Shown: piece by piece, positions 5,739-8,024 of the stretch
Position numbering within the stretch: the first letter of the stretch is position 1
Layout of the letters: each line of letters opens with the position of its first letter
Assembly (NCBI GenBank): GCA_002450255.1
Contig: DJYW01000150.1
Location: 1 to 8,024, forward strand
Length of the DNA: 8,024 nt
From: Gammaproteobacteria bacterium UBA6968
GTDB lineage: Bacteria; Pseudomonadota; Gammaproteobacteria; Pseudomonadales; Azotimanducaceae
Reading direction: 5' to 3'
Notes under the pieces: generated by a model
The model's database searches: none
What the model was told of the DNA's origin: nothing
The model's input: only the letters and a program-made list of their open reading frames with translations
Made by a program: the position numbers and the translations under genes

Positions 5739-6803
5739 TTAAGTAACGACCGGCACCAATTCACCAGCGGCATAACGCTGCGACATTACATCTAACGATA
5801 CGGGTTTAAGTTTGCTGGCATTACCCGCGGTGCCAAATGCTTCGTAGCGATCTATGACCACGGCCTTCATAGCGTCTTGCGATGCTTTAAGATATTTACG
5901 TGGATCGAATTCACTGGTATTTGCGGCCAAGAATTTACGAATCGCAGCTGTAGACGCCAAGCGCAAGTCAGTATCGATATTTACCTTACGAACGCCGTGC
6001 TTGATGCCTTCTTGGATCTCTTCTACCGGTACACCGTAGGTTTCCGGAATTTCGCCCCCGTGTGCGTTTATCTCCGCCAGCAGAACTTGTGGCACCGACG
6101 AGCTGCCGTGCATCACAAGGTGGGTATTAGGGACGCGACCATGAATCGCTTTTATCTGATCAATCGCCAAGATATCGCCCGTTGGTGGCCGGCTAAATTT
6201 ATATGCGCCGTGGGACGTGCCTATGGCGATGGCGAGCGCGTCTACGCCGGTATGCTTAACGAAGTCTGCCGCTTGCTCCGGATCCGTTAAGAGCTGGTCC
6301 ATGCTTAATACGCCTTCAGCACCGACACCATCTTCTTCCCCAGCGGTACCGGATTCAAGGGAACCAAGGCAGCCAAGTTCACCTTCTACCGATACGCCGC
6401 AAGCGTGCGCCATGTCGGTTGTGCGAGCAGTAATTTCTAGATTGTAGTCATAAGAGGCCGGTGTCTTTTGATCTTCCAAAAGCGAGCCATCCATCATCAC
6501 AGAGGTAAATCCCATTTGAATAGAACGCTGGCACACAGCGGGTGATGCGCCGTGATCCTGATGCATCACAATCGGAATGTGCGGAAACTCTTCTTCGGCA
6601 GCCAGCATAAGGTGCCTTAAAAAATTAGCGCCTGCATACTTCCGCGCGCCAGCCGAAGCCTGCACGATAACGGGACTATCCGTTGCATCAGCACCTTCCA
6701 TGATGGCGCGCATCTGCTCGAGATTATTTACATTGAACGCAGGCACGCCGTAGCCGTACTCCGCCGCGTGATCCAAAAGCTGGCGCATGCTTATCAAAGC
6801 CAT
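5739..6803 (-). CDS. fba: Class II fructose-1,6-bisphosphate aldolase
   Basis: This zinc-dependent enzyme reversibly splits fructose 1,6-bisphosphate into dihydroxyacetone phosphate and glyceraldehyde 3-phosphate. The 354-residue protein has the class II TIM-barrel signatures: HQDHG at 81-85 with catalytic Asp83 and zinc ligand His84, EGELG at 140-144, GTSHGAYK at 195-202 with zinc ligand His198, VMHGSSS at 230-236 with zinc ligand His232, and the phosphate-binding NIDTDLR at 275-281. The sequence and length fit the Pseudomonas Fda/CbbA type rather than the longer E. coli FbaA. I start at ATG 6803 because [10 protein letters not shown] is the recurrent N-terminus and GGAGAA lies six bases upstream; a GTG at 6842 would add 13 unmatched residues. 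It lies downstream of pgk in the same direction, a common pairing for lower glycolysis and gluconeogenesis. The 123 bases to the next gene make cotranscription with it possible but unproven. Confidence 0.97.
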   Translation of the reverse strand: MALISMRQLLDHAAEYGYGVPAFNVNNLEQMRAIMEGADATDSPVIVQASAGARKYAGANFLRHLMLAAEEEFPHIPIVMHQDHGASPAVCQRSIQMGFTSVMMDGSLLEDQKTPASYDYNLEITARTTDMAHACGVSVEGELGCLGSLESGTAGEEDGVGAEGVLSMDQLLTDPEQAADFVKHTGVDALAIAIGTSHGAYKFSRPPTGDILAIDQIKAIHGRVPNTHLVMHGSSSVPQVLLAEINAHGGEIPETYGVPVEEIQEGIKHGVRKVNIDTDLRLASTAAIRKFLAANTSEFDPRKYLKASQDAMKAVVIDRYEAFGTAGNASKLKPVSLDVMSQRYAAGELVPVVT

Positions 6804-6807
6804 GTCT

Positions 6808-6813
6808 TTCTCC
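6808..6813 (-). promoter_or_regulatory. Ribosome binding site of fba
   Basis: On the minus strand GGAGAA begins at 6813, with GGAG six bases from ATG 6803. It settles the start against the upstream GTG at 6842. Confidence 0.8.
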
Positions 6814-7010
6814 GATTTATTTTCGTAACTGACTAACAACACGAGCTATCCGGCCAACGCCTCCGCACCCTGACCGGTTGGCTCCTCTCGACCGAGCACT
6901 GCGATCGCTGCCTATCTCTTGAGCCCAGATTAGCAAGTGGAATTGCGCTAAACCTAAGACGCCCAGCGAACAGGCTATTCTGACGCTCGCCTTGCGTGGC
7001 CCACTGCAAC
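6814..7010 (-). other. Non-coding gap between pgk and fba
   Basis: The two genes are 257 bases apart, and no protein I can support lies between them. The only sizeable frame (6833-7030, minus) begins at GTG without a ribosome binding site and encodes an Arg/Ser-rich chain resembling nothing I know. The gap contains an inverted repeat, GCCAAC (6853-6858) with GTTGGC (6877-6882), an 8-base GCGATCGC palindrome (6901-6908), and no persuasive promoter on the minus strand. An fba promoter, a long leader or a small RNA could be hidden here. Confidence 0.4.
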
Positions 7011-7032
7011 GAGTGCAATCTTACTCGCACTC
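7011..7032. repeat. Inverted repeat just after pgk
   Basis: GAGTGC (7011-7016) and GCACTC (7027-7032) form a perfect 6-bp stem with a 10-base loop, 28 bases beyond the pgk stop. No T-run follows on the minus strand, so it is not a clear intrinsic terminator. It could protect the 3' end of pgk mRNA or mark a processing point between pgk and fba. Confidence 0.35.
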
Positions 7033-7060
7033 AAGGCGCGTCACATCACTCCGGAATCCG

Positions 7061-8024
7061 TCAATCGCTACCGCGCTGAGCAAGGATATCGACGGCCGGC
7101 AGTGCCTTGCCTTCAACGAATTCTAAAAAGGCGCCGCCACCGGTGGAAATATAAGAGATCGAATCTGCGACAGCATATTTTTCGATAGCGGCAAGGGTAT
7201 CGCCACCACCGGCAATAGAGAATGCCGAACTCGCCGCAATGCCTTCTGCTAACACCCGCGTTCCTTCCCCGAACTGGTCGAACTCAAAAACGCCGACGGG
7301 GCCGTTCCATAGAATCGTTCCGGCTTGTACGAAGCGATTGGCCCATGCCCGAGCGGTAACAGGACCAATATCGAGGATCAGATCATCAGCACCGACCGCA
7401 TCGATGGCTTTTATGGTGCCACGCGCGTCTTCTGCAAACTGAGCGCTGACCACCACATCAGTCGGTATCGGTACGGCGACACGCTCGGCAATAGCCTTCG
7501 CTTGCTCGACTAGGTCGGGTTCATAAAGTGATTTGCCGACCTCGAAGCCTGCCGCTGCAATAAACGTATTGGCAATGCCACCGCCAACAACAATCTCGTC
7601 TGCAATATCTGCGAGCGCTGACAACACTTCTAATTTGGTCGAAACCTTCGACCCACCGACAAGGGCGACCATGGGTTTCGCTGGTTTGCTCAGTGCTGTC
7701 TGCAGCGCTACCAACTCGCCTTGCAACAACGTTCCCGCACAAGCTTCTGGAGCAAATTCGGCAACCCCGTGGGTGGAGCTGTGGGCTCGATGAGCAGTTC
7801 CAAACGCGTCCATAACAAACACATCGCATTGGGCCGCCATCTGTCTCGACAAAGCAGGCTCATTCGCCGTTTCACCCTCAAGAAAACGCACGTTCTCTAG
7901 TAAAGCCACTTCGCCTGCCTTCACGCCTGAGCAATCAATGAGCCGCGGCAGAAGTTTGACCTCACGCCCTAATAACTCCGCCAAATGCAGAGCGACTGGA
8001 GCCAACGAGAATTCTTCGTCGAAA
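7061..8024 (-). CDS. pgk: Phosphoglycerate kinase (5' end beyond window)
   Basis: Pgk transfers phosphate between 1,3-bisphosphoglycerate and ADP, giving 3-phosphoglycerate and ATP. The frame is open through the right edge: six further codons (Phe-Asp-Glu-Glu-Phe-Ser) precede the TTG at 8005, so that TTG is not the start. About 321 residues are present. A full-length protein is about 387, so some 65 N-terminal residues, including the substrate-binding arginine and HxGRP motifs, lie outside. Visible are [24 protein letters not shown], the nucleotide-site GGSKVSTK, the hinge-region WNGPVGVFE, the GGGDT loop and the final [10 protein letters not shown]. Nothing suggests a broken gene. It ends in TGA and is followed, 257 bases on, by fba on the same strand. 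Its product is the precursor of serine synthesis, which links it to the dehydrogenase further along. Confidence 0.96.
   Translation of the reverse strand, partial: FDEEFSLAPVALHLAELLGREVKLLPRLIDCSGVKAGEVALLENVRFLEGETANEPALSRQMAAQCDVFVMDAFGTAHRAHSSTHGVAEFAPEACAGTLLQGELVALQTALSKPAKPMVALVGGSKVSTKLEVLSALADIADEIVVGGGIANTFIAAAGFEVGKSLYEPDLVEQAKAIAERVAVPIPTDVVVSAQFAEDARGTIKAIDAVGADDLILDIGPVTARAWANRFVQAGTILWNGPVGVFEFDQFGEGTRVLAEGIAASSAFSIAGGGDTLAAIEKYAVADSISYISTGGGAFLEFVEGKALPAVDILAQRGSD

Noticed and set aside
6901..6908. GCGATCGC octamer resembling the cyanobacterial HIP1 repeat
   Set aside because: I noticed only this copy, in a gammaproteobacterial context, so chance is the simplest explanation.
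6833..7030. 65-codon minus-strand ORF between pgk and fba
   Set aside because: It has a GTG start without a ribosome binding site, a low-complexity Arg/Ser-rich product, and overlaps the fba upstream region. There is no recognisable family.
7521..7829. Antisense and alternate-frame ORFs within pgk, ilvA and fba
   Set aside because: These are shadows of strongly conserved coding frames. Their products are Cys/Arg/Ser-rich and match nothing I know.
1..8024. A new defence, mobile or biosynthetic system
   Set aside because: Every substantial ORF is a recognisable housekeeping gene with intact motifs, and I saw no transposase, integrase, repeat array or orphan gene cluster.

Overview
This window reads as the chromosome of a gammaproteobacterium. 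The 6S RNA gene lies between zapA and ygfA, the arrangement known from Escherichia coli and Pseudomonas. Upstream of zapA is a small TIGR02449-type coiled-coil gene. From memory, the IlvA, D-2-hydroxyglutarate dehydrogenase and class II aldolase proteins look most like those of Pseudomonas and its relatives. I cannot assign a genus. I saw no mobile element, CRISPR array, tRNA, rRNA or foreign-looking gene.

Layout. Positions 79-1773 (+) hold a coiled-coil protein of the TIGR02449 family, zapA, the 6S RNA gene ssrS and ygfA. Positions 1917-3431 (-) hold ilvA, which runs toward ygfA. rpiA (about 3490-4197, +) starts back to back with ilvA, leaving only about 58 bp between the two start codons. 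rpiA converges on a minus-strand series formed by the rest of the window: an FAD-linked D-2-hydroxyglutarate dehydrogenase (4239-5615), class II fructose-bisphosphate aldolase (5739-6803) and phosphoglycerate kinase (7061 to beyond the right edge). In transcription order this series is pgk, fba, dehydrogenase.

How the genes work together. The left block serves cell division and growth-phase control: ZapA supports FtsZ, 6S RNA sequesters sigma-70 RNA polymerase, and YgfA recycles 5-formyltetrahydrofolate. The right block is central carbon metabolism. Pgk and Fba handle lower glycolysis or gluconeogenesis, RpiA the pentose phosphate pathway, and IlvA opens isoleucine synthesis. The dehydrogenase probably removes D-2-hydroxyglutarate made by SerA from the Pgk product 3-phosphoglycerate; serA itself is not in the window.

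No unknown system is visible. The points most worth a second look are a perfect Shine-Dalgarno sequence in rpiA that precedes an in-frame ATC codon rather than ATG, a 6S RNA whose product-RNA template can be read directly, a possible 22-residue hydrophobic ORF ahead of ssrS, and several short inverted repeats in the gaps.
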